NCBI GenBank assembly: GCA_030620515.1
Contig: JAUXEM010000005.1
Location: forward strand, 1-50,822
Direction: 5' to 3'
DNA: 50,822 nucleotides
Source: Salinivirgaceae bacterium
GTDB lineage: Bacteria; Bacteroidota; Bacteroidia; Bacteroidales; SZUA-534
Both the position numbers and the translations under genes were made by a program. Shown piece by piece: positions 38,972 to 49,353 of the stretch. The notes under the pieces were generated by a model, which was not told the DNA's origin, did no database searches, and was given only the letters and a program-made list of their open reading frames with translations. Each line of letters opens with the position of its first letter. The first letter of the stretch is position 1.

Positions 38972-40072
38972 TTATTTGATAAATACTTTTTCAATAAATT
39001 TTGAGTTTAATAATCGAGCCACCGATATATAGTTTGGATCCATGCAAATACTATCTCCAATTTTATATTTTTTCTTCCCATTTTTATCCACATTATCTCC
39101 AATGTCAATTACAGTCATGTCCGATGTTATACCAACAAACTTAATATCCTCATCATCAGGTGTTAGCCCTTCCTGATCAACATCGAGTAAGCCAAAATCT
39201 AATATGGCTTTGTAGGTTGTTTTGCCTATATCAGCATCATCAAAATCAACTGAATGTCCTGTACTCGCATCATTAATAACACCATCAGGAACAATATTTT
39301 TTTCTTCTAACTCAATTATTTGCGAATGAAAATTAAAAGTATCTGTACATAAATCTAAAAACTGTTCAGAATCTAACGGACTTATTCCAAAAAAAGCTGT
39401 TTCTCCAATTCTAAAATGATTAATCTCTTGCGGTACAACCTTGTTTTCAATTAACGGTAAGGTTATAGAACTGCCTCCTGAGGTAAGTGCTAGTGTTGTT
39501 CCATATCGGGATTCAATTAATTCTTTATAAAGATGTAATTGAAGCAATTTATCAAAAGTGGGCTCTATTCCATACATACATCCAAGATTACTACCTAAAC
39601 CTTCTACCTCAATATTTGAAAGTTCATAAACCTTTTCATAAAAGTCAAATAAGTCTTCCCTATTAACGCCCTCACGCAACTCTCCCAATTCAACCATAAT
39701 AATTATTTTATGAATTTTATTCTGGCTAATTGCTGCATTATTAAGTGCTCTTATCGTTTTATAAGATGAGTTTAACGAAATATCGGCATACCTAACCACA
39801 TCGTCAACATAGGCTTGTGGTGGTGGTTTTATATAAATAGTGATAAGATTTGGGTTTAGTTCTTTCAGCCGTTTCAGGCTTGAGAGTCTTGAGTCACCTA
39901 CCGATTGAATATCTTTGATGATATCTGGAGTTAGAATTTGTTCCATAAATTCCAGATCGCCTGAGAAAACCTTTGTTATCAGGCTCCATTGTTTGTTATG
40001 CTTTTTTAAATAGGCACTTAGTTTTTTAATGTTACTTTTTATTTCTGCTATATTTATTTGCAATTCTGCCAT
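38972..40072 (-). CDS. Ornithine/alanine racemase-family PLP enzyme (Orr-like)
   Basis: 366 aa; N-terminal alanine-racemase fold with PLP Lys in LITKVFSGD; IIIMVELGELREGVNREDL, LTSGGSSITLPLI, HFRIGETAFFG typical of ornithine racemase family. Confidence 0.82.
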   Translation of the reverse strand: MAELQINIAEIKSNIKKLSAYLKKHNKQWSLITKVFSGDLEFMEQILTPDIIKDIQSVGDSRLSSLKRLKELNPNLITIYIKPPPQAYVDDVVRYADISLNSSYKTIRALNNAAISQNKIHKIIIMVELGELREGVNREDLFDFYEKVYELSNIEVEGLGSNLGCMYGIEPTFDKLLQLHLYKELIESRYGTTLALTSGGSSITLPLIENKVVPQEINHFRIGETAFFGISPLDSEQFLDLCTDTFNFHSQIIELEEKNIVPDGVINDASTGHSVDFDDADIGKTTYKAILDFGLLDVDQEGLTPDDEDIKFVGITSDMTVIDIGDNVDKNGKKKYKIGDSICMDPNYISVARLLNSKFIEKVFIK

Positions 40073-40159
40073 TATAATTTTTTTGGTTTAACACTAAAGA
40101 TAAAACAATTAAGTATTGCGTATGTTTGAGTTATCTCCTATCCTACTTATTGAAATTTC

Positions 40160-40603
40160 TTACTTTGCTTTATAACGCATGTCGGCATATTTATTTACAA
40201 AGCCCATGCGTTCGTATAAACGTTTTGCCGGATTATCATATTCCACATGTAATTTTACATCACCTTTACAGTTTTTATATACTTCTTCAATAATTTGCTT
40301 TCCAATTCCCTTTCCACGTTGCGAAGAGTCTACTGCTATATAAACTAGAATCCAATCAGGAATATAGCCACTCATACCAGTTTTATTCATAATTACAGCT
40401 CCAACTAATTTATTTTCATCATAGGCAGCCAAAGCAAATCCCCCACTCGATTTTTCACCTGAAAAAGCATAATCTAAACACTTGTTAATGTCTTCTTTTG
40501 GGTCGCCAAATTGCTCTAGGTGTACAAACAAAAAATCTACAAATTCATCCCTTGTAATTCCTCCAAACTCTTTGTCGTTATTTATTTTCTTAATTGTCAA
40601 CAT
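40160..40603 (-). CDS. GNAT-family N-acetyltransferase
   Basis: 147 aa; VDSSQRGKGIGKQIIEEVYK acetyl-CoA loop, NPAKRLYERMGF. Confidence 0.9.
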   Translation of the reverse strand: MLTIKKINNDKEFGGITRDEFVDFLFVHLEQFGDPKEDINKCLDYAFSGEKSSGGFALAAYDENKLVGAVIMNKTGMSGYIPDWILVYIAVDSSQRGKGIGKQIIEEVYKNCKGDVKLHVEYDNPAKRLYERMGFVNKYADMRYKAK

Positions 40604-40615
40604 AATTATAATGTT

Positions 40616-41743
40616 TTAATAATGTATTTGCTTAATAATTTCATTAAAAACCTTTATGCCTTTCTCTATAAGCTCATCGGGAAAATCGAAATTAGGATTG
40701 TGCAGAGCAGGTTGATTTTCTCCTGAACCGAATCCGAAAAAACCTCCTTTTATTTTTTGTGTAAAGTAACCAAAATCTTCCGACCAATTAAATGGTTCTT
40801 TTAGTTCTTCAACTTTTAGTCCTGCAGCTACAGCTGAATTTTTAATTATATCGTTACATATACTTGAATTGGTAGTAGCAGGAAATACCTCAGAATAAAT
40901 GATTTCAGCATTTAATTGTTCCGTTTTTGCTATTTTATAAATATGAGTTTCAAGCATCTCAGTTAATGAATCCAAATCAGGGTCGTTAAATGCTCGCAAG
41001 GTAATTCTAATCTCGGCATATCCGGGCGATGTTCCAAAGGCAATTTCTCCCAGTTGAATATTTACTATGGTAAGTAAAATTTTATCTGAAAAAATGTGCA
41101 ATAATTCACTTTTAATTTTATTCACTTCACCTATTATATCTGCAATAGCATTCGTAGGACTAATTCCTTTATCTGGTTCGGCAGCATGAGAAGTTTTACC
41201 AAGTAATTTTATAGTCATTCCTTTTGATGCTGCAGCAAAAGTATCTTCTTTTACAAGTACATTTCCTAAAGCAGCTCCAGGTATATTATGTAAGGCAAAA
41301 ATGTAATCGGGTTCAATTTTATTGAACTTTTTATCTTGAATTACCGCATGAGCACCCTCACCAGTTTCTTCAGCGGGTTGAAATAATAATACAATTTTAC
41401 CTTTTTTTGGAGGATTATTTGCTAATTCTTTCGCTAATCCGGCAACAATAGTCATGTGACCATCATGGCCACATAAATGAGCTATGCCTTTGTGGGTTGA
41501 TTCATATTCTATATTGTTTTGTTCGGTTATGGGTAAGGCATCTAACTCTGCTCTAAACATAGTCGTTTCACCTGGTGTTTCACTATCAAATACAAATGCC
41601 AACCCAGTATCGCCCAAGTTTAACATGTAAGATGGAGCATGCTTATTCACAAATTTACGAATCGTATCTGATGTATTATTTTCATTGCCCGATAACTCAG
41701 GATTCTTATGTAAATGATGTCGTAAGCTTATTAGTTCGTTCAT
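40616..41743 (-). CDS. M20 family amidohydrolase (hippurate/N-acyl-amino-acid hydrolase type)
   Basis: 375 aa; LRHHLHKNPELSGNE, FRAELDALPI, HLCGHDGHMTIVAGLA, LLFQPAEETGEGA, ALHNIPG. Confidence 0.93.
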   Translation of the reverse strand: MNELISLRHHLHKNPELSGNENNTSDTIRKFVNKHAPSYMLNLGDTGLAFVFDSETPGETTMFRAELDALPITEQNNIEYESTHKGIAHLCGHDGHMTIVAGLAKELANNPPKKGKIVLLFQPAEETGEGAHAVIQDKKFNKIEPDYIFALHNIPGAALGNVLVKEDTFAAASKGMTIKLLGKTSHAAEPDKGISPTNAIADIIGEVNKIKSELLHIFSDKILLTIVNIQLGEIAFGTSPGYAEIRITLRAFNDPDLDSLTEMLETHIYKIAKTEQLNAEIIYSEVFPATTNSSICNDIIKNSAVAAGLKVEELKEPFNWSEDFGYFTQKIKGGFFGFGSGENQPALHNPNFDFPDELIEKGIKVFNEIIKQIHY

Positions 41744-43173
41744 TTTTTATTTTTTAAAAGGAATGCAATAAAAATATAAGTACATGCAGAAGCTGATATT
41801 CCAAATATGTTAGCATCTAAATTTAAAGGTAATTTTAAACCAATTGTTGTTAATACAATGGTTGTGGAACCTCCAATTAGCATTGAAAAAATTGCAGCTG
41901 TTGAGTTTGGTTTTTTACCATATAATGCAGCAATAACTGGAACAAATAATCCGGAAACCATAAAGGCATAGGAATAGAGCATTAAATCCAATACATTGGT
42001 CATATATGATGCTAATATCAAGGCGAATAATCCTATGACTAGCGTTACTATTTGCGAAAGTTTTAATTGGGATTTTGTATCCGATTTAAACTTAAATATT
42101 TTACTTAAAATATCTGTTTGCACATTTCCCGATGCTGCCATTAAACAACTATCAGCAGTAGATAGTATGGCTGAAAAGTAAGCCGAAAGCATTAAGCCCA
42201 TAAGTCCAACAGGTAATATTGTATTTAATAAAATGGGTAATCCCATTTCTGCATCCATGTCAGATTGTGGTTCAAATCCAAGTTCACTAAACATTCCATT
42301 TTCCAAGGCAACTCTGGAAAGCAAACCTAAAAACACTCCCATAAATGCCATTAGAGGCCATTCAAAAAGTCCGGCAATAAACCAGGCCTTTTTAGCTTGT
42401 TTTTCATTTTTAGAAGCATAAATTCGTTGGTATAGAGTCATGCCCACAAACCAAATTGGAATAATGGTTATTGCCCAATTCACCAATTGTTGCCAGGTTA
42501 CATTTCCTAAAGAAAGAAATTCTGATCCTAGTGTTGCTTTTATTGTATCTATGCCACCAACAGCAAAATATGACATAGGTATTCCAATAAAAATTAATCC
42601 ACTCATTAATATAATCCACTGAATAGTATCTGTATAAATAACAGCTTTTAAACCACCAATGCCAGTATAAACCACAGCAATTACGCCCATAATAATTAAT
42701 GCGGTTAGTAAATTTATTTCGGTAAAGGTGGCAGAAGCAAGTTTGGCACCTGCTAATAGTTGTGAACTGGTGAATCCAATGTATCCAATTGCCGAGATGA
42801 TACCAGCAATAAAGGCAACCTTGTTATTATAGAAATGCTCAAATACTTGAGGAAAAGTAAAGAATTTATGTTTAGACGATAGCTTGCTAATAACTGGGAT
42901 TAACACAACCGCACTTAACCATGCGCCAATTAGCCCGGTAAAAAGCATCCATGAACCAGCTATCCCTATTGTAAATCCTAGTCCACCCAATCCAATTGAA
43001 AAACCTCCGCCAACATCAGTAGCAACAACTGATAATCCGATGTGCCAACTTTTTAGAGAACGTCCACCTACATAATAGTCCTCGGTATTTTTATTTTTTT
43101 TGAAAAAATATATTCCAACACCTAGCATTGCTGAGAAATACAGTACAAAAATTAAAATATCAATCCAATGCAT
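41740..43173 (-). CDS. Sodium:solute symporter (SSS family)
   Basis: 477 aa; polytopic; EDYYVGGRSLKSWHIGLSVVATDVGGG, YTGIGGLKAVIYTDTIQW; 4-nt overlap with amidohydrolase. Confidence 0.92.
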   Translation of the reverse strand: MHWIDILIFVLYFSAMLGVGIYFFKKNKNTEDYYVGGRSLKSWHIGLSVVATDVGGGFSIGLGGLGFTIGIAGSWMLFTGLIGAWLSAVVLIPVISKLSSKHKFFTFPQVFEHFYNNKVAFIAGIISAIGYIGFTSSQLLAGAKLASATFTEINLLTALIIMGVIAVVYTGIGGLKAVIYTDTIQWIILMSGLIFIGIPMSYFAVGGIDTIKATLGSEFLSLGNVTWQQLVNWAITIIPIWFVGMTLYQRIYASKNEKQAKKAWFIAGLFEWPLMAFMGVFLGLLSRVALENGMFSELGFEPQSDMDAEMGLPILLNTILPVGLMGLMLSAYFSAILSTADSCLMAASGNVQTDILSKIFKFKSDTKSQLKLSQIVTLVIGLFALILASYMTNVLDLMLYSYAFMVSGLFVPVIAALYGKKPNSTAAIFSMLIGGSTTIVLTTIGLKLPLNLDANIFGISASACTYIFIAFLLKNKK

Positions 43174-43431
43174 TTTATATATTCTACAAGTAATTAATTA
43201 AAAATAAGTCTTATTATAAAAATATTTATTGTGTAAGTTAATTTATTTCAATACAATTTATAATTAGCTGAATTTAAGTTGCAATAACTACTATAAATAC
43301 ATAAAATGCATTAAAAATATTGATGGTGCAGAAAGTTACTTATTATTTTAATAAGTATTGTTAGGGTTTACTATATATTGGCTCAATTATTTACATTTAT
43401 AGAACAACATTGAAGAAAATATTAATTGTCT

Positions 43432-44715
43432 TTAAAATTTAATTTCCGTTTTTGGAAATATTTTTTTCACTTGTTTTTTCTGGAAATCATTTAAGGTTGG
43501 GTTATTCTGAATATTTAATTCAGTTAACGATTTCATTCCTGCTAACTGTTTGTTCAAATACAATATTCTATTAGAGCTAATATCAAGCTTTTTTAAGTTT
43601 ATTAGTGCACCTAAGCTTTTATCAATTTTTTCAATTGAATTATCAGCTAAATCAAGCTCTTCAAGCTTGTTTAATCTAGAAATAGTCCCTTCTACCCTAA
43701 CTATCTTATTACGGTTTAAATACACTGTTTTAAGGTTTTTAGCATATCCAATATTTGTAGGAACAGCTGTAAGTTTATTTATTGAAACATCAATAGATTC
43801 AAGCTTAGCTAGTTTAGCCATATTGGCAGTAAATGAATGGATTGAATTTATACTTAAATCTATATTTTTAACCGATGGCAATGCAATACTATTCCCACTT
43901 ACGCTTTTAATTTTATTATTGGAAAGGTTTAAATCTTCAAGATTAATCAATAAACCAAGTTCGTTTGGTATACTTGTTAATTTATTTTGTGAAATGTTTA
44001 AAACCTTCAAATTAATCAAATTACCTATAGAAACTGGCAATGATGTTAACTTGTTTTTTTCAATATTTAGTTCATATATTAATGTTAGTTTCCCAATACT
44101 ATCAGGTAATTCTGTAAGTTTATTGTCAGATATTTTTAATTCCGCTAACTGAGTAAGATTACATATTGACTGAGGCAAAATAACCATACTGTTTTTCTCA
44201 ATATATAATGCTTCCAAGTTTTTTAAATTTCCAATTTCCTCAGGTAAATCGCGTAGTTGATTCCAATTTAAATCAATTTTTTTAAGATTCTGTAATTGAC
44301 CTATTTCTGCAGGTATATCTGATAAGTAATTACTAAATAAATCAAGTTCTTCTAAATTATGTAACTGTGCAATTTCTTTAGGTAGATCAGGCATTTTGTT
44401 TTCCCCTAAAGCTAAAACCTGTAAATTTTGTAAGGTAAATAATTCAGAAGATAGTTCTGAAATATTATTATTTCGCAAGTATAGTACCTGCAGGTTTTTT
44501 AATTTAGAAATTTTTTTAGGAATTGAATTTAAGTTTTTTCCATCTAGGTTAAGTATATACACTCGTTTCTTATTGCCCATTGCCTCAGATACAGAACGAT
44601 AGGTTTTTTGTTTTTTAAGTTCCTCAGCTGTTTTAAGTTTTGCAATTTTTTGAGCTGTTATATTTTGCATTGAAATTGTTAGTGCAAATACTATTAATCC
44701 CTTTACTATTCTCAT
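43432..44715 (-). CDS. Secreted leucine-rich-repeat protein
   Basis: 427 aa; signal peptide, ~14 consecutive ~23-aa LRRs of type LPxxIGxLxNLxxLxLxxNxLxx. Confidence 0.93.
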   Translation of the reverse strand: MRIVKGLIVFALTISMQNITAQKIAKLKTAEELKKQKTYRSVSEAMGNKKRVYILNLDGKNLNSIPKKISKLKNLQVLYLRNNNISELSSELFTLQNLQVLALGENKMPDLPKEIAQLHNLEELDLFSNYLSDIPAEIGQLQNLKKIDLNWNQLRDLPEEIGNLKNLEALYIEKNSMVILPQSICNLTQLAELKISDNKLTELPDSIGKLTLIYELNIEKNKLTSLPVSIGNLINLKVLNISQNKLTSIPNELGLLINLEDLNLSNNKIKSVSGNSIALPSVKNIDLSINSIHSFTANMAKLAKLESIDVSINKLTAVPTNIGYAKNLKTVYLNRNKIVRVEGTISRLNKLEELDLADNSIEKIDKSLGALINLKKLDISSNRILYLNKQLAGMKSLTELNIQNNPTLNDFQKKQVKKIFPKTEIKF

Positions 44716-44816
44716 GATTCAAAATTTAAAGAACCAAAAATAATAAAATAGGCTTAATATATACTAGCATTTTAAAGATATTGCAAAATTCATAAATTTT
44801 TAGAATAAAAGAGATA

Positions 44817-45863
44817 TTAAAAGCGATAACCAAAAATAAAACCCAATTTACCATAACCAATATTAGCTTTAAGCTTTTTATCTAATCGTACAGAAAAAGC
44901 ATTTCCAATAAACTGAATACCAGTATAAATTTTATCGCCATTATAACCTAATGAATTCATTAATTTTACACGGAATGATAAGTTTGGATCCATTGTTAAT
45001 CTTGAATTTACAAAATAATCGCCAGTATTTAAATCGAGACCTGGTATTATACCAATAGTATAGAAAAATTGTTTTTTAGCAACAAAACTATACATATAAC
45101 CTAAATTTACAGATATACCAACACTGTTAAAGTCACGAAGCTGTAATTTGGAGTCAAAACTATCAGAAATACTATTAGGTACAATTGAACTATCTGCATC
45201 AAAAACGTACATTGTGAAAGCTGCTCCAGTCACTACGCTACCAGCACTTTTTTGCTGTGTTTCGTTAAAAATAAATGGAGCTTTTAGTGAAAATTTTGAG
45301 TAATTAAAGGCAAACAAATATTGTAGGTTTAAGTGTATAGAGCGCATATCCTCTCGCGCCTTAAATTCGTCTGAAATATTGCTGTAATGGCTTGATACAG
45401 CAGATAGTTTGTATCCGTAATAGTATTGCAAGGTAGCTTCAATGTACTGTTTACTTGAATGCATTCTAATTTGAAAATCGAAAAGATCACTACTTGTAAT
45501 TTCTGATTTTTCTTCAGTCCACGAACTAAAAGTAAGATTGAAAGCAAACCATTTATAAGCTAGTCCCCCTCCTAACGAAATGCCAAGTTCAGGTCGATAA
45601 TAAAGATTTGTGCCTAAATTTTTATCGTTCACCTGAAAAAAGCTAAACTTATTATCAGCTAATAAATGTATATTTAGTTTATGTGAGTAGCTTTTAATGT
45701 ATGTGGTATCAAAATTTTTGTAAAATAATTGTTTCCTTATAGTTTCGAATTTATGCATTAAAGAATCGGTACTTGAATTTTGGGCTTCAATAGTATTAAA
45801 TACAAATAATAAGATGATGCTAAGGAATAATTGATAAATTATTTTCTTTGAAGGTTCTATCAT
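44817..45863 (-). CDS. Outer-membrane beta-barrel protein (DUF4421-like)
   Basis: 348 aa; signal peptide; alternating aromatic barrel strands; LYYRPELGISLGGGLAYKWFAFNLTFSSW; terminal FIFGYRF. Confidence 0.65.
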   Translation of the reverse strand: MIEPSKKIIYQLFLSIILLFVFNTIEAQNSSTDSLMHKFETIRKQLFYKNFDTTYIKSYSHKLNIHLLADNKFSFFQVNDKNLGTNLYYRPELGISLGGGLAYKWFAFNLTFSSWTEEKSEITSSDLFDFQIRMHSSKQYIEATLQYYYGYKLSAVSSHYSNISDEFKAREDMRSIHLNLQYLFAFNYSKFSLKAPFIFNETQQKSAGSVVTGAAFTMYVFDADSSIVPNSISDSFDSKLQLRDFNSVGISVNLGYMYSFVAKKQFFYTIGIIPGLDLNTGDYFVNSRLTMDPNLSFRVKLMNSLGYNGDKIYTGIQFIGNAFSVRLDKKLKANIGYGKLGFIFGYRF

Positions 45864-45960
45864 AACAATAGTTTGTTACGCCTTTGTAAGCACTTGATAA
45901 TAAAGACTTTGTGTTAGTTGGTAATTTTTTTATATGCTTGATTATTAAATTTTTATATTT

Positions 45961-45990
45961 TGTTTCACTACCTGTCCGAATAAGTCAGCA
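45961..45990 (+). repeat. Interspersed repeat TGTTTCACTACCTGTCCGAATAAGTCAGCA
   Basis: 27/30 identity to 5341-5370. Confidence 0.75.
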
Positions 45991-46074
45991 AACAGCCAAG
46001 GGCAATAACCTTGGTAAAATCATTGTGTATAAACACAAGCACTGTAAGGGTAAAACTATAATATTTATTTCTTA

Positions 46075-46097
46075 CCTCGACGGTTATGCCGTCGAGG
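46075..46097. repeat. CCTCGACGG-TTATG-CCGTCGAGG perfect hairpin
   Basis: 9-bp perfect GC-rich inverted repeat in an AT-rich intergenic gap downstream of argS. Confidence 0.7.
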
Positions 46098-46152
46098 CAG
46101 GTATCATAATCTAACGTACTATAACGAAATATTTAACTATCAACATGTGTAA

Positions 46153-47946
46153 TTACATTCTATCTGGAACATTCATTCCCAATAGCAGTGCTCCTGCTTT
46201 AATCACATTGGCTACTTTTTGCGAAACTGCCAGTCTAAACATTTTCAATTCCACATTTTCCTCTTTTAGTATAGAGAAATCGTGGTAAAAAGTATTGAAT
46301 TCTTTTGCAAGCTCGTATATAAAATTTGCTATTACCGCAGGGCTATAGAGCTTTCCAGCCTCTTCAATTGCATTGCCAAAATCGGCTAATAGCTTAATTA
46401 ATTCCTGCTCTTTTGGTTTAATGGCAGAATCCATTGAAACTGATTCAGGAACTACAATACCAATATCTTTTGCTTTACGAATTATTGAACAAATACGAGC
46501 ATGTGTGTATTGTAGAAAAGGACCTGTATTGCCATTAAAATCAATAGATTCCTGTGGATTAAACAACATGGTCTTTTTAGGGTCAACCTTTAAAATAAAG
46601 TACTTTAAAGCTCCTAAACCAATCATATTAAATGTTTCCGCTGCTTCTTGTTCTCCTAAATTGTTTAGTTTTCCTAATTCTAACGAAGTTTCTTTGGCTG
46701 TATTAACCATTTCATCAATTAAATCGTCGGCATCAACAACAGTGCCTTCGCGCGACTTCATTTTACCTTCTGGTAATTCAACCATGCCGTATGAAAGGTG
46801 CGAAATATTATCTGACCAATCGTAGCCCAACTTCTTTAGCACAAGTTTTAATACTTGAAAATGATAGTTTTGCTCATTTCCAACCACATATAAATGATTA
46901 TCGAGAGCAAATTCAGAAAAACGTTGGTGTGCTGTTCCAATGTCTTGTGTCATATATACCGAAGTACCATCAGAACGTAATAGTATTTTTTGGTCAAGTC
47001 CATCTGCTGTTAAATCGGCCCAAATTGAACCATCTTCTTTTTTAATTAATATACCTTTATTTAAGCCTTCTAAAACAATTTCTTTACCAAGCTTATAGGT
47101 TTCTGATTCGTAATATACCTTGTCGAAATCGACTCCTAATTTTTTATACGAAACATCAAAACCGGCATAAACCCAATTATTCATGGTTTTCCAAAGCTCA
47201 GTAACTTCCTTATCACCAGCTTCCCATTTTCTAAGCATTTCGCGGGCTTCTTCCAATAATGGCGCTTTGTTCTTTGCTTCGTCTTCTGTAAAACCATCAG
47301 AAATAAGCTTAGCAATTTCCTTTTTATATTCTTGGTCGAATTTTACGTAATAGTTGCCTACTAGCTTATCTCCTTTAATATTTGTTTTTTCAGGTGTAGC
47401 ACCATTACCCCATTTTTGCCAGGCTAACATCGACTTGCAAATATGAATACCCCTGTCATTTACCAAATTAACTTTCAATACCTTATGACCATTTGCTTTA
47501 AGTATCTCTGCAACTGAATATCCAAGCAAATTATTACGTATATGTCCTAAGTGTAAGGGCTTATTTGTATTTGGTGATGAATACTCTACCATTAAGGTTT
47601 TACCAGAAGAATCAGGTTTCTTAATTCCAAAAGAAGCGTCTATTAATATAGTGTTGAGATGATTCAACCAAAAGGAATTAGTTAATTTCAAATTTAGAAA
47701 GCCTTTTACCACATTAAAGTTTTCTATCACCGATATACTTGAAGTTAAAAATTCCCCTATATCAGCAGCAGTTTGTTCGGGTCCTTTTTTAGATATGCGT
47801 AAAAATGGAAATACTACCAAAGTAAAATCACCCTCAAACTCTTTTCGTGTTTTTTGAAATTGAATTTGTTTCTCATCTGGTTTTGTACCGTAAAGCCTAT
47901 CAATTCCTTCAACAACTTCCTTCTTAATAACTTCAAGTATGTGCAT
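46153..47946 (-). CDS. argS: Arginyl-tRNA synthetase
   Basis: 597 aa; VEYSSPNTNKPLHLGHIRNNLLG (HIGH), GMVELPEGKMKSREGTVV (KMSK region), C-terminal DALR domain ending in PDRM. Confidence 0.96.
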   Translation of the reverse strand: MHILEVIKKEVVEGIDRLYGTKPDEKQIQFQKTRKEFEGDFTLVVFPFLRISKKGPEQTAADIGEFLTSSISVIENFNVVKGFLNLKLTNSFWLNHLNTILIDASFGIKKPDSSGKTLMVEYSSPNTNKPLHLGHIRNNLLGYSVAEILKANGHKVLKVNLVNDRGIHICKSMLAWQKWGNGATPEKTNIKGDKLVGNYYVKFDQEYKKEIAKLISDGFTEDEAKNKAPLLEEAREMLRKWEAGDKEVTELWKTMNNWVYAGFDVSYKKLGVDFDKVYYESETYKLGKEIVLEGLNKGILIKKEDGSIWADLTADGLDQKILLRSDGTSVYMTQDIGTAHQRFSEFALDNHLYVVGNEQNYHFQVLKLVLKKLGYDWSDNISHLSYGMVELPEGKMKSREGTVVDADDLIDEMVNTAKETSLELGKLNNLGEQEAAETFNMIGLGALKYFILKVDPKKTMLFNPQESIDFNGNTGPFLQYTHARICSIIRKAKDIGIVVPESVSMDSAIKPKEQELIKLLADFGNAIEEAGKLYSPAVIANFIYELAKEFNTFYHDFSILKEENVELKMFRLAVSQKVANVIKAGALLLGMNVPDRM

Positions 47947-48204
47947 TGTTCATTATTTTATTAAAACGGTTACAAAGATAATATTTACCTTGTATTTTAT
48001 GTAATAGATTGTTAGAATATAGACTTTAGATGCTAGATTGGGAGACGGGATAGCGGAAACAGGAAAAAATCCTTTTCGACTTAGCAAGAGAAAGCATTAC
48101 GGCTTTTCGTTCGGGCTATTGGTATTGTAGTAGTAAATAATAAATTATATAGCATATCTAAATTTATACTAACTTGTTTTTTATATATTTGCTTTTAAAC
48201 AATA

Positions 48205-49326
48205 TTGCATATCGAGAAACACCTTCATATAGTAAGTCTAAATATACCATTTCCAGCTAATTATGGTGGAATAATTGACATATTTTATAAGCTGAAGTCT
48301 ATTTCGGAACTTGGAGTAAAAATACACTTACATTGTTTTGACTATGGACGTGGTAAGCAATATGAGCTTAATAAATACTGCCAAACAGTAAATTATTATA
48401 AACGTAAAACTGGATTAAAAAGTTGGTTATCGAAATACCCTTACATTGTTAATTCACGAAAGTGTAATGCTTTGCTAAGTAATTTAAATAAAGATAATTA
48501 CCCCATTATGTTTGAAGGCTTACATACTACCTATTTTATAAGCCATAGTACTTTACAAAAAAAGTTTAAAATAGTACGCACACATAATATTGAACATGAG
48601 TATTATAGCTATTTAGCTGAGCAAGAAGAAAATATACTTAGGCGCTTGTTTTTTAAGAGTGAAGCAAAGCGTTTAATCACCTACGAAAGGGTTTTAAAAA
48701 ATAGTCAGATAATTGCTGCTATTTCGCCAAACGATGCTAAATATTTTAATAATATTTATAAAAGCACAATTTTATTACCTCCTTTTCATTCTAGTAAAGA
48801 AATAAGTTGCGAAATTGGAGCAAGTGAATTTGCTTTATATCATGGTAATTTATCTGTTCGTGAGAATATTCAAGCTGTATTATTTTTAATTGAAACATTT
48901 AAGGAGAGCGCTATAAAAATTGTAATAGCTGGTAAAAATCCGACTAAATCGCTTGAGGATACCATAAAACAGCATGGTCAATTTTCTCTTATATCGAACC
49001 CCAATGAGAAAGCCATGGCAAGTTTAAAAGCAAATGCTCATATACACTTACTACCAACTTTTCAACCTACAGGCATTAAGCTTAAACTAATAGCATCGTT
49101 ATTTGAGGGTAGGCATTGTGTGGTAAACCCTCCCATGGTTATTGGTACTGGACTTGAATCGTTATGTCATATAGCAAATTCAAGTGAAGAGTTTAGAGAA
49201 AAAGTAACACTACTAATGAGTAAACCCTTTGAAAACAAAGATTTAATAATACGAAAAGAAATTATGAATAAGCATTTTTCTAATAGAAGGAATGCTGAAA
49301 ACTTAATAAGTCAGATTAGTTTTTAA
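48205..49326 (+). CDS. Glycosyltransferase (GT4-like)
   Basis: 373 aa, TTG start; VSLNIPFPANYGGIIDIFYKL N-terminus, RTHNIEHEYYSYL, IVIAGKNPT, HIHLLPTFQPTGIKLKLIASLFEGRHCVVN. Confidence 0.82.
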   Translation: MHIEKHLHIVSLNIPFPANYGGIIDIFYKLKSISELGVKIHLHCFDYGRGKQYELNKYCQTVNYYKRKTGLKSWLSKYPYIVNSRKCNALLSNLNKDNYPIMFEGLHTTYFISHSTLQKKFKIVRTHNIEHEYYSYLAEQEENILRRLFFKSEAKRLITYERVLKNSQIIAAISPNDAKYFNNIYKSTILLPPFHSSKEISCEIGASEFALYHGNLSVRENIQAVLFLIETFKESAIKIVIAGKNPTKSLEDTIKQHGQFSLISNPNEKAMASLKANAHIHLLPTFQPTGIKLKLIASLFEGRHCVVNPPMVIGTGLESLCHIANSSEEFREKVTLLMSKPFENKDLIIRKEIMNKHFSNRRNAENLISQISF

Positions 49327-49353
49327 TAAAATCAATTTTGTTAAAGTAATAAA

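Noticed and set aside
45911-46114. 67-aa ORF MLVGNFFICLIIKFLYF...
   Set aside because: Composed largely of interspersed-repeat and hairpin sequence (45961-45990, 46075-46097); no homology-like features.
48000-48120. Possible IS/MITE remnant upstream of the glycosyltransferase (GGGAGACGGGATAGCGG, GAAAGCATTACGGCTTTTCG)
   Set aside because: No clear terminal inverted repeats or second copy in the window.
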